Source: Dehalococcoidales bacterium
GTDB taxonomy: Bacteria; Chloroflexota; Dehalococcoidia; Dehalococcoidales; UBA3254
Assembly: GCA_016926695.1 (NCBI GenBank)
Contig: JAFGOB010000046.1
Location: forward strand, 1-48,696
Reading direction: 5' to 3'
Length of the DNA stretch: 48,696 nucleotides
How positions within the stretch are numbered: the first letter of the stretch is position 1; every line of letters starts with the position of its first letter. Shown piece by piece: positions 1 through 8,610 of this stretch. The notes under the pieces are model-generated. The model was not told where the DNA came from, did not search any database, and saw only the letters and a program-made list of their open reading frames with translations. The translations under genes and the position numbers were made by a program.

Positions 1-161
1 CGGAGCCTGCTCGTCCCTGGCTCAGCCGGCTGCTCGACTCGACTTTCATACTTCATGGTGACTCTGACAAGAGGCATGGACGATTCTGTGCCAAGTGTGT
101 ATAAATATAAGCCCCTTGTGGGAGAGGACTAAGGGGGCACAATGAATAACAGCTATTTGTT

Positions 162-1046
162 TCAGATTCCCGCCGCCTGGATGATCTCGGGGACCTTCTT
201 CTCCCAGCCGATAGGCATGATATGCACGCCCTGGCACAGGCTTTTAAGCTGTTTTATCAGCTCTCCGCACATCTCAATGCCGGTCTTGCTTTTATCCTCG
301 GCCTTGCTGATGCGGTCGATCATCTCCTGCGGTATATTTATTCCGGCCACGTTCTTATTCATGAACCTGGCCGCCCCGGCGGACTTCAGGGGAATTACTC
401 CGGCCAGTACCGGTACCTTGAACTGCTCCACCCGTTTCATGAACCTGGCAAACGTATCGGGATCATAGATGGCCTGTGTCTGGAAAAATTTGGCCCCGGC
501 CGCGATCTTCCTCTCCATTTTCATTATCTGGAGTTCATAGGCCGCCTCGGTATCCGCCCCCGGATTAACTACCGCACCGGCGAAGAAGTCCGGCTTGCCT
601 TTCAGCTCATTCCCTACCATGTCCTTGCCTTCATTCAGGCTCCGGATCGCGTTGAGCAGGCTGACGGAGTCCAGGTCGAAGACCGGCTTGGCCTGGGGAT
701 GATCGCCTGAAGAGGGCAAATCACCGGTGAGAGCCATCACATTGTTTATTCCCAGCGCAGCAGCGCTGAGAAGATCGGACTGCAAAGCAATACGGTTCCT
801 GTCCCGGCAGGTCACCTGGTAGATCGGCTCGAGACCCCACTCAAGCAGGATATGGCTGGCGGCCAGCGAACCCAGTCTCATAACCGAGCTCTGCTGGTCC
901 GTGACATTGACGGCATCCACCTTGCCCCTGAAAACTTCAGCCACTTCCTTTAGCTCACTCAGGTCTGTTCCCTTTAACGGACCGGCCTCGGCTGTTATCA
1001 CGAATTTACCTGAAGACAGGGCTTCCTTAAATTTGCTATTTGGCAC
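162..1046 (-). CDS. metF: methylenetetrahydrofolate reductase catalytic subunit, MetF type
   Basis: Reduces 5,10-methylene-tetrahydrofolate to methyl-tetrahydrofolate in the methyl branch of the Wood-Ljungdahl pathway; cytoplasmic flavoprotein. The 294-residue protein has the MTHFR TIM-barrel pattern: an early FVITAEAGP strand, DAVNVTDQQSSVMRLGS, a PIYQVTCRDRNRIALQSDL strand, VMALTGDLP and KFFQTQAIYD. The frame stays open to 1082, but a GGAGG six bases before GTG at 1046 decides the start. That start overlaps the end of metV by 11 bases, so the two are translationally coupled. It is the last gene of the hdr-mvhD-met operon. It is of the short MetF type that needs MetV as partner. No gene follows it to the window edge. 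The family call is firm; the electron donor is inferred from context. Confidence 0.93.
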   Translation of the reverse strand: MPNSKFKEALSSGKFVITAEAGPLKGTDLSELKEVAEVFRGKVDAVNVTDQQSSVMRLGSLAASHILLEWGLEPIYQVTCRDRNRIALQSDLLSAAALGINNVMALTGDLPSSGDHPQAKPVFDLDSVSLLNAIRSLNEGKDMVGNELKGKPDFFAGAVVNPGADTEAAYELQIMKMERKIAAGAKFFQTQAIYDPDTFARFMKRVEQFKVPVLAGVIPLKSAGAARFMNKNVAGINIPQEMIDRISKAEDKSKTGIEMCGELIKQLKSLCQGVHIMPIGWEKKVPEIIQAAGI

Positions 1047-1725
1047 TTTGTTCCTCCATTTGCGGTTTAAGATAAGCCTCATTGACGGTCCGCCCCGGAT
1101 GGGCCTGAGTCCTGAAGTCCTTTAATCCCGTAAGTTTGCGCAGATCATCCAGCCGGTTCTGTTTCTTGAACCTGTTATATATCAGCACCCAGGCGCAGTC
1201 TTTGTCCTGGCTGGCCTCGCATTTTCCGTTTTTACTGCCGCCGCAGGGGCCGTTCAACAGGCCCTTGGCGCAGATGGTCATAGGACAGATGCCGCCGTAT
1301 TCCCCCAGCAGGCAGTTACCGCAGGAACGGCAGCGCTCGGCCCAGGCGCCCTCCTGTTCGGTAACACCGATAAAACGGGTATTCAGTGCGGGAAAGACGC
1401 GGGCAGGCTCAAGCACCTCCGCCGTAAACTGTACCCCGGCCCCGCAGGCCATGGAAAGAATGACGTCATATTCCCTGTATTTATCTCTGATCGAGTCGAA
1501 AAATTCCCTGTCGCACTGCCTTTCTATAGTAGCTTCTCCGATTTTGAGGTCTTTCCCTTCCATGCGGCATTTCAGGCGCAGCTCGCTGGCCAGAAGGCCA
1601 ACCTCCTTTTCACCCCCCGCCTGGCAGACAGCCACGCAGGTGCCGCAGCCCAAAACCAGCACGCTCTTCAGGTCCTTGACGCTGTTCCATATTTCTTCGA
1701 ATGGTTTCCTTTCGGCAACGATCAT
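1036..1725 (-). CDS. metV: MetV, zinc/Fe-S partner subunit of methylenetetrahydrofolate reductase
   Basis: A 229-residue protein of the MTHFR C-terminal family (MetV). It binds MetF and passes electrons to its flavin. It is cysteine-rich: VLVLGCGTCVAVCQAGGEKE near residues 23-42, SMACGAGVQ near 93, and a C-terminal cluster CRSCGNCLLGEYGGICPMTICAKGL near 131-156 followed by GPCGGSKNGKCE. ATG at 1725 has GAGGTGA seven bases upstream. It lies 45 bases after mvhD and overlaps metF. In Moorella the equivalent MetV sits in a complex with MetF, HdrABC and MvhD, and the gene set here is the same. Family assignment is firm; complex formation is inferred. Confidence 0.92.
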   Translation of the reverse strand: MIVAERKPFEEIWNSVKDLKSVLVLGCGTCVAVCQAGGEKEVGLLASELRLKCRMEGKDLKIGEATIERQCDREFFDSIRDKYREYDVILSMACGAGVQFTAEVLEPARVFPALNTRFIGVTEQEGAWAERCRSCGNCLLGEYGGICPMTICAKGLLNGPCGGSKNGKCEASQDKDCAWVLIYNRFKKQNRLDDLRKLTGLKDFRTQAHPGRTVNEAYLKPQMEEQSAK

Positions 1726-1770
1726 TAAACTTCACCTCTATTTTTCTCTGCCGGTTCAAGCCGTCGGAAT

Positions 1771-2202
1771 TCAACCGTTTTCTACTGATTCCGTTTTAAA
1801 TTTTACAGGCCCGAGCTTTACCGCCCTGGCCGTCATCTCATCGCAGGCTTTAGCAAATAGCACGGCATCGGAAGCGCCCATATTGAACATCTCCACACGT
1901 TCAGGCTCGATCCCAACCTCTTTGAGAAGTTGTTTAGCCTGATTGACCCTTTTTTTTGCTCTCAGATTTCCTTCCAGGAAATGGCAGTTGCCCTCCTCTC
2001 AGCCAGCGGCAAAGACGGCGTCTGCACCATCCTCGATGGCTTTCAGCAAATGCTGCGTTTCCAGTTTGCCGGTACACATCAGCTTAACGATGCGGATGTT
2101 CGGAGCATATTCCAGCCGCATGGAACCGGCCAGGTCGGCGGCTGAGTATGCACAGTAATGACAGCAAAAAGCCACTACTTTGGGTTGATATGTTTCTTCC
2201 AA
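1771..2202 (-). CDS. mvhD: MvhD/FlpD-type electron transfer protein, probable selenoprotein (in-frame TGA at codon 68)
   Basis: A small [2Fe-2S] protein that hands electrons to HdrA. TTG at 2202 follows GGAGGAG by five bases and lies one base after the hdrA stop. The first 67 codons give FCCHYCAYSAADLAG, NIRIVKLMCTGK and ADAVFAAG, all diagnostic of the MvhD family. A TGA at 1999-2001 then interrupts the frame. Reading through it gives a further 75 residues that continue the family fold: U-EEGNCHFLEGNLRAKKRV, then KQLLKEVGIEPERVEM, ending at a TGA at 1771. The TGA falls where the family has the first cysteine of its AGCxxGxCH motif, so selenocysteine (residue 68, with Cys73 as partner) is the simplest reading. 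VhuD of methanococci is a known selenoprotein at this kind of position. Total 143 residues, the normal length. A disabling mutation is less likely given the intact downstream frame and the hairpin that follows. Confidence 0.85.
1966..1982 (-). promoter_or_regulatory. candidate bacterial SECIS hairpin for mvhD
   Basis: On the minus strand, 16 bases after the in-frame TGA of mvhD, ATTTCC-TGGAA-GGAAAT forms a perfect six-pair stem with a five-base loop that has G at its second position. Distance from the TGA to the loop is 22 bases. This fits the known layout of bacterial SECIS elements: inside the coding region, apical loop about 16-37 bases after UGA, G among the first two loop bases. It needs folding analysis and does not by itself prove decoding. 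Confidence 0.65.
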
Positions 2203-2203
2203 G

Positions 2204-5200
2204 TTAACTCCTCCCTGCTACAGGTTCTTTGATGGCATCCAGCTTGGCGATTATCTGCCTGTCCGAATAATGCTGGAGTGTGATAGCCTTACGCGGGCAG
2301 ACGCCTGCGCAAATGCCACAGCCCTGGCAGCCGGCTGGTTCGATATAGGCCTTGCCCTTCTCGTTAATACGCGGCACATTATATGGACAGGAGCGGACGC
2401 AGGTCAGGCAGGCAACGCATTTATCTTCGTCCACCACGGAAACCACACCCCCCACCATCAGGTAAGGCTGTGAAAGCACCGTTAAGGCCCTGGATACGGC
2501 GCCCCTGGCCTGTGTTATGGACTCAGTGATATTCTTAGGCCCGTGGGCCAGCCCGCAGACGTACATGCCCTCGTTGACCAGGTCCAGCGGCCGCAGTTTC
2601 ATATGCGCTTCCATGATGAATTTGTCCTCGGTCAAAGGCAGCTTCAGGTCCCGTGCGAACTCCTCGGCGTCGGGCTGGGGCCGTATAGCGGCGCTCAGTA
2701 CCAGCAGGTCCGGCTGAAATTCTATTTCGCGGTTCAGCGTTCTATCCAGCACCTTAATCCTTAATCCGCCCTCCAGGCTTACTTCAGGCTTAATGGCCGA
2801 ATCGAAACGGATAAAGGTCACTCCCATTTCACGCGCCCTGCGGTATTGCAGCTCGTGCATGCCGTAGCTGCGGATATCCCGGTACAGGATAATAACTTCC
2901 ATATCGGGGTCACTCTCTTTCAGGTGTATGGCGTTATTGATGGCCTGGCTGCAGCATACCCGGCTGCAATACAGGTGCCCGGCCTCGCGTGATCCGACGC
3001 ACTGGATCATGACCACGGACTTGAGCCCGCTGATCCCTTCGGAACCCTCGCCTTTATCCCGTAGCCGCTTTTCCAGCTCCAGTTGGGTCAGGATACGGGG
3101 AGATTGCCCGTACATATACTCGTCAGGCCTGTATTCCGTCCCGCCGGTGGCAATAATCACCACCCCGTGCCGGACATTCTCCGTTTTTCCCTCCCGCGTG
3201 ATAATATCCGTGCTGTAGTTGCCCAGGAAGCCGGAGCTGTTGCTGATCCTGGCTCCCAGGTATACTTTAATATTCTGTTTCGATTCCACTCTTTCGATCA
3301 GTCCTGCCAGCAGCTTCTGGGGGTCCGAACGCTCGCTGAAAAAGATCTTCCTGGCATTGCCCCCCAGCTCATTTTCTTTCTCAACCAGCACAGTCTCGAA
3401 GCCCTGGTCCGCCACGGCCAGTGCGGCCGTCATGCCCGCCAGACCGCCTCCCATAACCAGCGCGCAGCGCGTAACCTCCGCTCTCTGCTGGTGCAGGGGC
3501 AGCAGTGTCTCGGCGCGGGCCACAGCCATGCGCACCAGGTCCTTGGCCTTGTCGGTTGACTCGGGCATATGAGAGGCATGTACCCATGAACACTGGTCGC
3601 GTATATTGGCCATTTCAAAAAGATATTTGTTCAGCCCGCCCTCACGGATGGTATCCTGGAAAAGAGGTTCGTGGGTACGCGGGCTGCAAGAAGCCACCAC
3701 CACGCGGTTTAAATTTTTCTCCTGTATGGCCTTGATCACCCGGGTCTGGGTATCCGTTGAACAGGTATAAAGGTTCTCCTCGGCATGTACCACGTTGGGA
3801 ATGGTCTTGGCATATTCCACCACCGCCGGCACATCCACAACCCTGGCTATATTGGTACCGCAGCGGCAGACAAAAACGCCCACCCTCGGTTCCTGCTCTT
3901 CAACCTCCGTCTCGGGAGGATAGACCTTTTCGGTCACCTGCGTACCACGCGCCTCTGCGATGGATTGTCCCGCCAGGCAGGCTGCTCCGCTGGCGCTCAT
4001 TACCGACTCGGGGATATCCATGGGACCGCTGAAAGCCCCGGCGACGTATATTCCAGGCCTGGAGGTCATACCGGGCTGCGTCTCTTCGAAAGCGCAGAAG
4101 CCGAATTTGTCCAGTTCAATCCCCGCGATGGACGCCAGCTCGGCTGTGCCCTCCGCCGGCACCAGACCGACGGAGAGGACCACCATTTCAAACTCTTCCT
4201 GGACCTTCCGGCCGTCCTCACCCGTGTATTCCAGTAAAAGGTTATGGCTCTTCTGAAGCTCCTTCACTGTTGAAGGAATACCCTGGATATATCTTACCCC
4301 GAATTTGGCATGGGCTGATTCGTAATATCTTTCAAAGCCTTTGCCGAAGGCGCGGATATCATTATAGAAAATAGTCGGCTGAATCGAGCTGTCGTGCTCA
4401 CGGGCGATGATCGCCTCCTTGGTGGCATACATGCAGCAGACTGACGAACAATAGTCCCTGCCGCAGCTTTTATCCCTTGAGCCCACGCATTGTATCCAGG
4501 CGACCTTTACCGGATGTTCGCCATCCGAAGGCCGCCTGACCTGGCCTTGATAGGGACCTGAGGCTGAGAGTATCCTTTCGAATTGCAGGCTGGTCACCAC
4601 GTTGGGCATACGGCCGTAGCCGTATTCTCCCTTGAGACGGGCATCGAAAGGGTCGAATCCGGGAGCCAGTATCAGTGAACCTACCTTCAGCTCAACTCTC
4701 TCTTCTTTCTGTGTGTGGTCGATGGCCTTGGCCTGGCACACGGCCACGCATTGCATGCATTCGCTGCACAGCCCGCAGTTCAGGCAGCGTTCGGACTCCC
4801 TTTTAGCCTGTTCTTCACTGTAACCCAGGGCCACCTCATCGAAGGTGGTCAGACGCCTGTCCATGGGTATGGTTTCCATCTGCACGCGTTTCATTTTAGG
4901 GTGCTTGCCGTCCGGAATGCGTGCCGGCTCCTCGCTGGTCCTGGACCTGTCCCTCTTTAAATCAAATCCGCTTAAAAAGCGTTCTATGGAAATAGCGGCC
5001 TCATGGCCGTGAGCGATGGCCTCAACCGCCGATTTCGGGCCGGATACGCCGTCGCCCCCGGCGAAAACACCTGTCTCTCCGGTCGCCAGCGTGACGGGGT
5101 CGGCTATAATCAGCCCGCCGCCGCTGGTCTTGACCCTGGCGTCCTTGTTAAGCACCGCCAGGTCGGTGGCCTGCCCGATGGCCACTATCACGCTGTCACA

Positions 5201-6667
5201 CTCATATTTTATAGTTACATTCTGATCGTAAACCGGCGCGAACTTCTTATCCTTGTCATAGACAGAGGTACACTGCATGAATTCAATGCCGCAGACCCTG
5301 CCCTCTTTTCCTGTTATTTCCCTGGGGCCCCAAGAAGTATTGACCTTGATGCCCTCTTCTTCAGCCTCCTCGATCTCCCAGGTATGGGCAGGCATTTCCT
5401 CCCTGGACTCCAGGCAGAAGGCTGTCACCTCGGCAGCCCCCAGGCGCAGGGCCGTTCTGGCCGCGTCCATGGCGACATTACCCCCGCCGATCACCGCCAC
5501 CCGCTTGCCCAGGTTGACCTTTTTATCCCGGTTCGAATTCCTCAAAAAGTCCAGCGCCGGCAATACGCCCTGGAGGTCTGCCCCCGGGATAGAAAGGTTG
5601 CGGCTCTTCTGCACCCCGATGGCCAGGTAGACCGCCTTAAAACCCTGGGATTTCAGATTGGCAAGTGTGAAACGGTTGTTGACCGGCGTGTTCAGTTTCA
5701 GTTCTATACCCAGCCCGATTATCTCGCTGATATCCGCAGCCAGTACATCCCTGGGCAGCCGGTACCTGGGAATAGCCCACTGGAGCTGACCTCCCGGTTT
5801 GGAGGTTGCTTCAAATATTGTCACGGGATAGCCGTGCCTGGCCAGATCGTAAGCGCATGTCAGACCGGATGGCCCCGCTCCTACCACCGCTACCCTGGGT
5901 CTGGAACGGTCGATAACATTTTTCTCTTCCGGAGGCAGACTGCCCTCTTCTCTCTTGCGGCGCACAACATCGGCGATGAAAGCCTTGATGGGAGCTATGC
6001 CCACGGGCTGGTCTATCTGTCCGCGGTTGCACTCTTGCTCGCAGGGATGATGACAGATCCTGCCGACCGAGGCCGGCAAAGGGATCCATTGCTTGATATG
6101 TTCAAATGCCTCCAGGTATTTGCCTTTCGAGCACAGGGCTATATAGCCCTGCCCGTTGCATCCGGCTGGACAGGTGAGCTTGCAGGGCGGCCTGGCATTC
6201 TTGGTAATAGCCATCGCGCCCGGGATGGCCTGGGGGTAGCGCCTCGACGTAGCCTTGCGTTTGTTCAGGCCCTCCTCGAATTCACTATCCACCTCTACCG
6301 GACAGGCCTCCACGCAATCACCGCAGCCACTGCATTTCTCCGTATCGATATACCTGGGCTTCTTCAGGACCCTTACATCAAAATCGCCCTCTTCCCCTTC
6401 CACGGCTTCTACCGCCGCATTGGTGATAATCTCGATGTTGCGGTGTTTGGCTACCTCGATCAGCTTGGGAGAAATCATGCACATGGAACAGTCATTGGTA
6501 GGAAAAGTCTTGTCCAGTTGCGACATGCGGCCGCCGATCGAGGTTGTCTTTTCCACTATATAGACTTTAAACCCGGAGTTCGCCAGGTCCAGGGCGGACT
6601 GCATTCCCGCTATACCGCCCCCGACCACCAATACCGCTCCGGTCTTCTGTTTTTTCCGTTCGCTCAT
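2204..6667 (-). CDS. hdrA: giant HdrA fusion: HdrA - GltD/NfnB-like insert - HdrA
   Basis: Flavin/Fe-S electron-transfer hub of the MetFV-Hdr complex, 1487 residues against about 650 for a simple HdrA. ATG at 6667 is chosen because GAGGGG lies seven bases upstream; the frame is open to 6712. Order, with rough residues: first FAD motif VVGGGIAGMQSA (15); ferredoxin motif CSGCGDCVEACP (115); a complete glutamate-synthase small-subunit-like unit with PCKLTCPAGCN (160), ICHHPCEQECNRG (205), VAVVGAGPSG (260), VIGGGNVAMDAA (392) and FAGGDGVSGPKSA (537); cysteine cluster CLNCGLCSECMQCVAVC (632); the HdrA CVGSR...CSSVCC motif (730); a second HdrA starting at VFVCRCGTN (930) with GGGLAGMTA (1075) and a second CVGSR...CSRVCC (1227); two C-terminal [4Fe-4S] motifs (1419, 1449). 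The insert suggests NAD(P)H as electron source; this is inference. 99 bases follow hdrB and one base precedes mvhD. Confidence 0.92.
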   Translation of the reverse strand: MSERKKQKTGAVLVVGGGIAGMQSALDLANSGFKVYIVEKTTSIGGRMSQLDKTFPTNDCSMCMISPKLIEVAKHRNIEIITNAAVEAVEGEEGDFDVRVLKKPRYIDTEKCSGCGDCVEACPVEVDSEFEEGLNKRKATSRRYPQAIPGAMAITKNARPPCKLTCPAGCNGQGYIALCSKGKYLEAFEHIKQWIPLPASVGRICHHPCEQECNRGQIDQPVGIAPIKAFIADVVRRKREEGSLPPEEKNVIDRSRPRVAVVGAGPSGLTCAYDLARHGYPVTIFEATSKPGGQLQWAIPRYRLPRDVLAADISEIIGLGIELKLNTPVNNRFTLANLKSQGFKAVYLAIGVQKSRNLSIPGADLQGVLPALDFLRNSNRDKKVNLGKRVAVIGGGNVAMDAARTALRLGAAEVTAFCLESREEMPAHTWEIEEAEEEGIKVNTSWGPREITGKEGRVCGIEFMQCTSVYDKDKKFAPVYDQNVTIKYECDSVIVAIGQATDLAVLNKDARVKTSGGGLIIADPVTLATGETGVFAGGDGVSGPKSAVEAIAHGHEAAISIERFLSGFDLKRDRSRTSEEPARIPDGKHPKMKRVQMETIPMDRRLTTFDEVALGYSEEQAKRESERCLNCGLCSECMQCVAVCQAKAIDHTQKEERVELKVGSLILAPGFDPFDARLKGEYGYGRMPNVVTSLQFERILSASGPYQGQVRRPSDGEHPVKVAWIQCVGSRDKSCGRDYCSSVCCMYATKEAIIAREHDSSIQPTIFYNDIRAFGKGFERYYESAHAKFGVRYIQGIPSTVKELQKSHNLLLEYTGEDGRKVQEEFEMVVLSVGLVPAEGTAELASIAGIELDKFGFCAFEETQPGMTSRPGIYVAGAFSGPMDIPESVMSASGAACLAGQSIAEARGTQVTEKVYPPETEVEEQEPRVGVFVCRCGTNIARVVDVPAVVEYAKTIPNVVHAEENLYTCSTDTQTRVIKAIQEKNLNRVVVASCSPRTHEPLFQDTIREGGLNKYLFEMANIRDQCSWVHASHMPESTDKAKDLVRMAVARAETLLPLHQQRAEVTRCALVMGGGLAGMTAALAVADQGFETVLVEKENELGGNARKIFFSERSDPQKLLAGLIERVESKQNIKVYLGARISNSSGFLGNYSTDIITREGKTENVRHGVVIIATGGTEYRPDEYMYGQSPRILTQLELEKRLRDKGEGSEGISGLKSVVMIQCVGSREAGHLYCSRVCCSQAINNAIHLKESDPDMEVIILYRDIRSYGMHELQYRRAREMGVTFIRFDSAIKPEVSLEGGLRIKVLDRTLNREIEFQPDLLVLSAAIRPQPDAEEFARDLKLPLTEDKFIMEAHMKLRPLDLVNEGMYVCGLAHGPKNITESITQARGAVSRALTVLSQPYLMVGGVVSVVDEDKCVACLTCVRSCPYNVPRINEKGKAYIEPAGCQGCGICAGVCPRKAITLQHYSDRQIIAKLDAIKEPVAGRS

Positions 6668-6766
6668 TATCATACCCCTCAGGCCAATATTAAAGATGTC
6701 TCTTCCAGGCAAATGTTATTGATAATAATGAAAAAAGTTGTTTTGCAGGCTCATGTTTTTTGTTGT

Positions 6767-7621
6767 TTATAACAAGCCCTTCTTTCTGAGCAATGAAACC
6801 GCATCCGTTATATGCTTGTTCAGGCATTTTTCAACCGACAAATCGTCATATGCCAGCGCCATCAGTTCCGTAAAATAATAGACCGGCAGGTTGTACCTCT
6901 GACCATTTTCCTTCAGTATCTCGTTCTGCCTGGTATCCAGATTGGACTGGCACATCGGGCAGCCTGCCACGATGCAGTCGGCCCCGGCCTCTTCGGCCAT
7001 ATCCAGTATTTTTTTAATGAGTTTCTTGGCCAGCTCCGTATGAGTTAACACCAGGTTTCCGCCGCAGCAGTCCGTCTTATAAGACCAGTTTTTCACCTCC
7101 GCCCCCAGGACTTTCATGATCTCATCCATGGACTGAGGGTCCTCAGAACTGGCGGCATCCGTGATCCTGGGCGGACGCGTGGTCAAACACCCGTAGTAGC
7201 AGACCGGGTTCAGGCCCGCCAGCGGACGCTTGACTTTGGCGGCTATCGTTTTCTCACCGCAGTCTTCCCATATCAGGTCGGCGCTGTGCTTGATTTTGAA
7301 CTTGCCCTCATATTTATGCTGCATCCCTTCAACGGTCTGTCCGGCCTTGATATGCTTGTCGGCGGCTTTAAGCCTTTGAAAACAGGCCGCGCAGGGTACC
7401 ATCAGGTCCTGTCCGATCTTATCGGCGATAATCAGGTTCCTTCCCGCCAGCGATACGGCCAGCCGGTCATCCATAACATGGGCGGACGATGAACCGCAGC
7501 AGGTCCAGTCCGGAAGCTCTTCCAGCTTTATATCCAGTATCCTGGCCACAGCCTGAAGCGATTCGCTATAATCGACAGCAGTACCGTCCAGGGAGCACCC
7601 GGGGTAATATGATATCTTCAT
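6767..7621 (-). CDS. hdrB: HdrB-like subunit with two CCG domains
   Basis: Catalytic-type subunit of heterodisulfide reductase-like complexes, which carries noncubane [4Fe-4S] clusters in its CCG motifs. The 284-residue protein starts ISYYPGCSLDG, then has WTCCGSSSAHVMDD near residue 41 with VPCAACFQRLK near 77, and a second set YYGCLTTRPP, TDCCGGNLVLTHTE and GCPMCQSNLDTRQ. The full double CxnCCGxmCxxC signature is therefore present. ATG at 7621 is preferred over the in-frame TTG before it; AGAGGA lies ten bases upstream. It begins five bases after the hdrC stop. In a MetFV complex HdrB may act in electron routing without any CoM-S-S-CoB substrate; that substrate is not expected here. Confidence 0.92.
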   Translation of the reverse strand: MKISYYPGCSLDGTAVDYSESLQAVARILDIKLEELPDWTCCGSSSAHVMDDRLAVSLAGRNLIIADKIGQDLMVPCAACFQRLKAADKHIKAGQTVEGMQHKYEGKFKIKHSADLIWEDCGEKTIAAKVKRPLAGLNPVCYYGCLTTRPPRITDAASSEDPQSMDEIMKVLGAEVKNWSYKTDCCGGNLVLTHTELAKKLIKKILDMAEEAGADCIVAGCPMCQSNLDTRQNEILKENGQRYNLPVYYFTELMALAYDDLSVEKCLNKHITDAVSLLRKKGLL

Positions 7622-7626
7622 CAATT

Positions 7627-8187
7627 TTATTTCCTCTCAGCATTGCGGAAAATTGTACTCACCTCGTTTCCGGCCTTCAAGCGTCCTGGCAGGAGCTTCA
7701 TCTTGCCCTTACGCATCATTTTCAGTCCGAAAGCGCCCTGTTTGGCCAGGCCCTTGATTCCCTCACTGCGTAAAACAAAATCAATGGCCATACTCATCTC
7801 GTGCATCCGGCCTAACCTTTTGACATTATTGAGAAAGGCACGGTGAAATACCGGGGACTGCTTCTGAGTTTTTTTTACCCCGCGACTGATGGAAATCTGA
7901 CGCAGGGTATCCATGACGTGTGCGATATCTATCTCATTCGGGCAGCGGGCGGTACAGGTCTCACAGGAAGCACAGACCCAGATTGTATCGCTGTCCAGCA
8001 CTTCATCAGCCAGACCAAGCTGTATGGAATGAATCGCTCTGTGAGGCAAAATATCCATCGCAAAGGTCATCGGGCAGCCGTTGGTGCATTTTTCACATTG
8101 ATAGCAGGTGGAAATTTTCTCCCCGCTCAGCTCTTCTATCTCCCTGGCTTTCAGGATACGGTTACCGGTTTCCGGTTTAACAGGCAT
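7627..8187 (-). CDS. hdrC: HdrC-like ferredoxin subunit
   Basis: Small [4Fe-4S] subunit linking HdrA to HdrB, 186 residues. Two ferredoxin motifs are clear: CYQCEKCTNGCP near residue 28 and CASCETCTARCPNEID near 71, then helical sequence. The frame is open to 8247, but ATG at 8187 has AAGGGGA six bases upstream and the extra N-terminal residues are unlike the family. It is first in the operon, with a promoter candidate and palindrome about 50 bases upstream. The family call is firm. Confidence 0.92.
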   Translation of the reverse strand: MPVKPETGNRILKAREIEELSGEKISTCYQCEKCTNGCPMTFAMDILPHRAIHSIQLGLADEVLDSDTIWVCASCETCTARCPNEIDIAHVMDTLRQISISRGVKKTQKQSPVFHRAFLNNVKRLGRMHEMSMAIDFVLRSEGIKGLAKQGAFGLKMMRKGKMKLLPGRLKAGNEVSTIFRNAERK

Positions 8188-8227
8188 TTTCGTCCCCTTG
8201 TTTTCTGGAATAAAAGTTTCACCGGTT

Positions 8228-8256
8228 GCTATATAAATTTTATACACCGGTGTAAA
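8228..8256 (-). promoter_or_regulatory. candidate promoter and 12-bp operator for the hdr-met operon
   Basis: Read on the minus strand, TTTACA (8256-8251), a 17-base spacer and TATAGC (8233-8228) form a sigma70-like promoter; an overlapping TATATA is an alternative -10. The perfect palindrome TACACCGGTGTA at 8243-8254 covers the downstream half of the -35, where a repressor could block polymerase. Transcription would start about 8220, giving a leader of roughly 33 bases before hdrC. Confidence 0.5.
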
Positions 8257-8610
8257 TTATCTATATCACCTAAATCCATCTTACTACGAATCACGCCGCT
8301 CAGGCAAGTAAACTCTATCCTGTATTATTATTCTATTTTACAGGTTTATCATCCCATTTTACAGTCGTTACGGATGTTAAACCATATATTTCGAACAGAA
8401 AAGACCGTCACTTTTGCCGGATATCCCCGACTTTTTATCAGATTAGACAGTCTTCCCTTTCTTCAAACTCATTGCTAAGAGTTTTTTTGTGAGAACTTTT
8501 TTACTGAAATTTACCTTTTTGTTAGAGCAGACGGCTTTTTTTAATACAAGATTAACCGGATGGACCTATAATTACCGGGTAATAACCTGCAAGAGGCAAT
8601 AATCAACTCC
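8257..8610. other. AT-rich divergent intergenic region
   Basis: No gene is seen between the hdr promoter and the prepilin gene. The stretch is AT-rich with many T runs. A TATAAT at 8567-8572 lies 38 bases before the prepilin ATG, but no good -35 accompanies it. Confidence 0.5.

Noticed and set aside
1999..2202. Separate 67-residue protein ending at the mvhD TGA
   Set aside because: The same frame continues after TGA with conserved family sequence, so reading it as a short complete protein is less likely than selenocysteine read-through.
5003..6772. 589-codon plus-strand open frame antisense to hdrA
   Set aside because: Lies wholly over the well-supported hdrA gene, has no family motif and no ribosome site; long antisense frames arise from GC-biased codon use.
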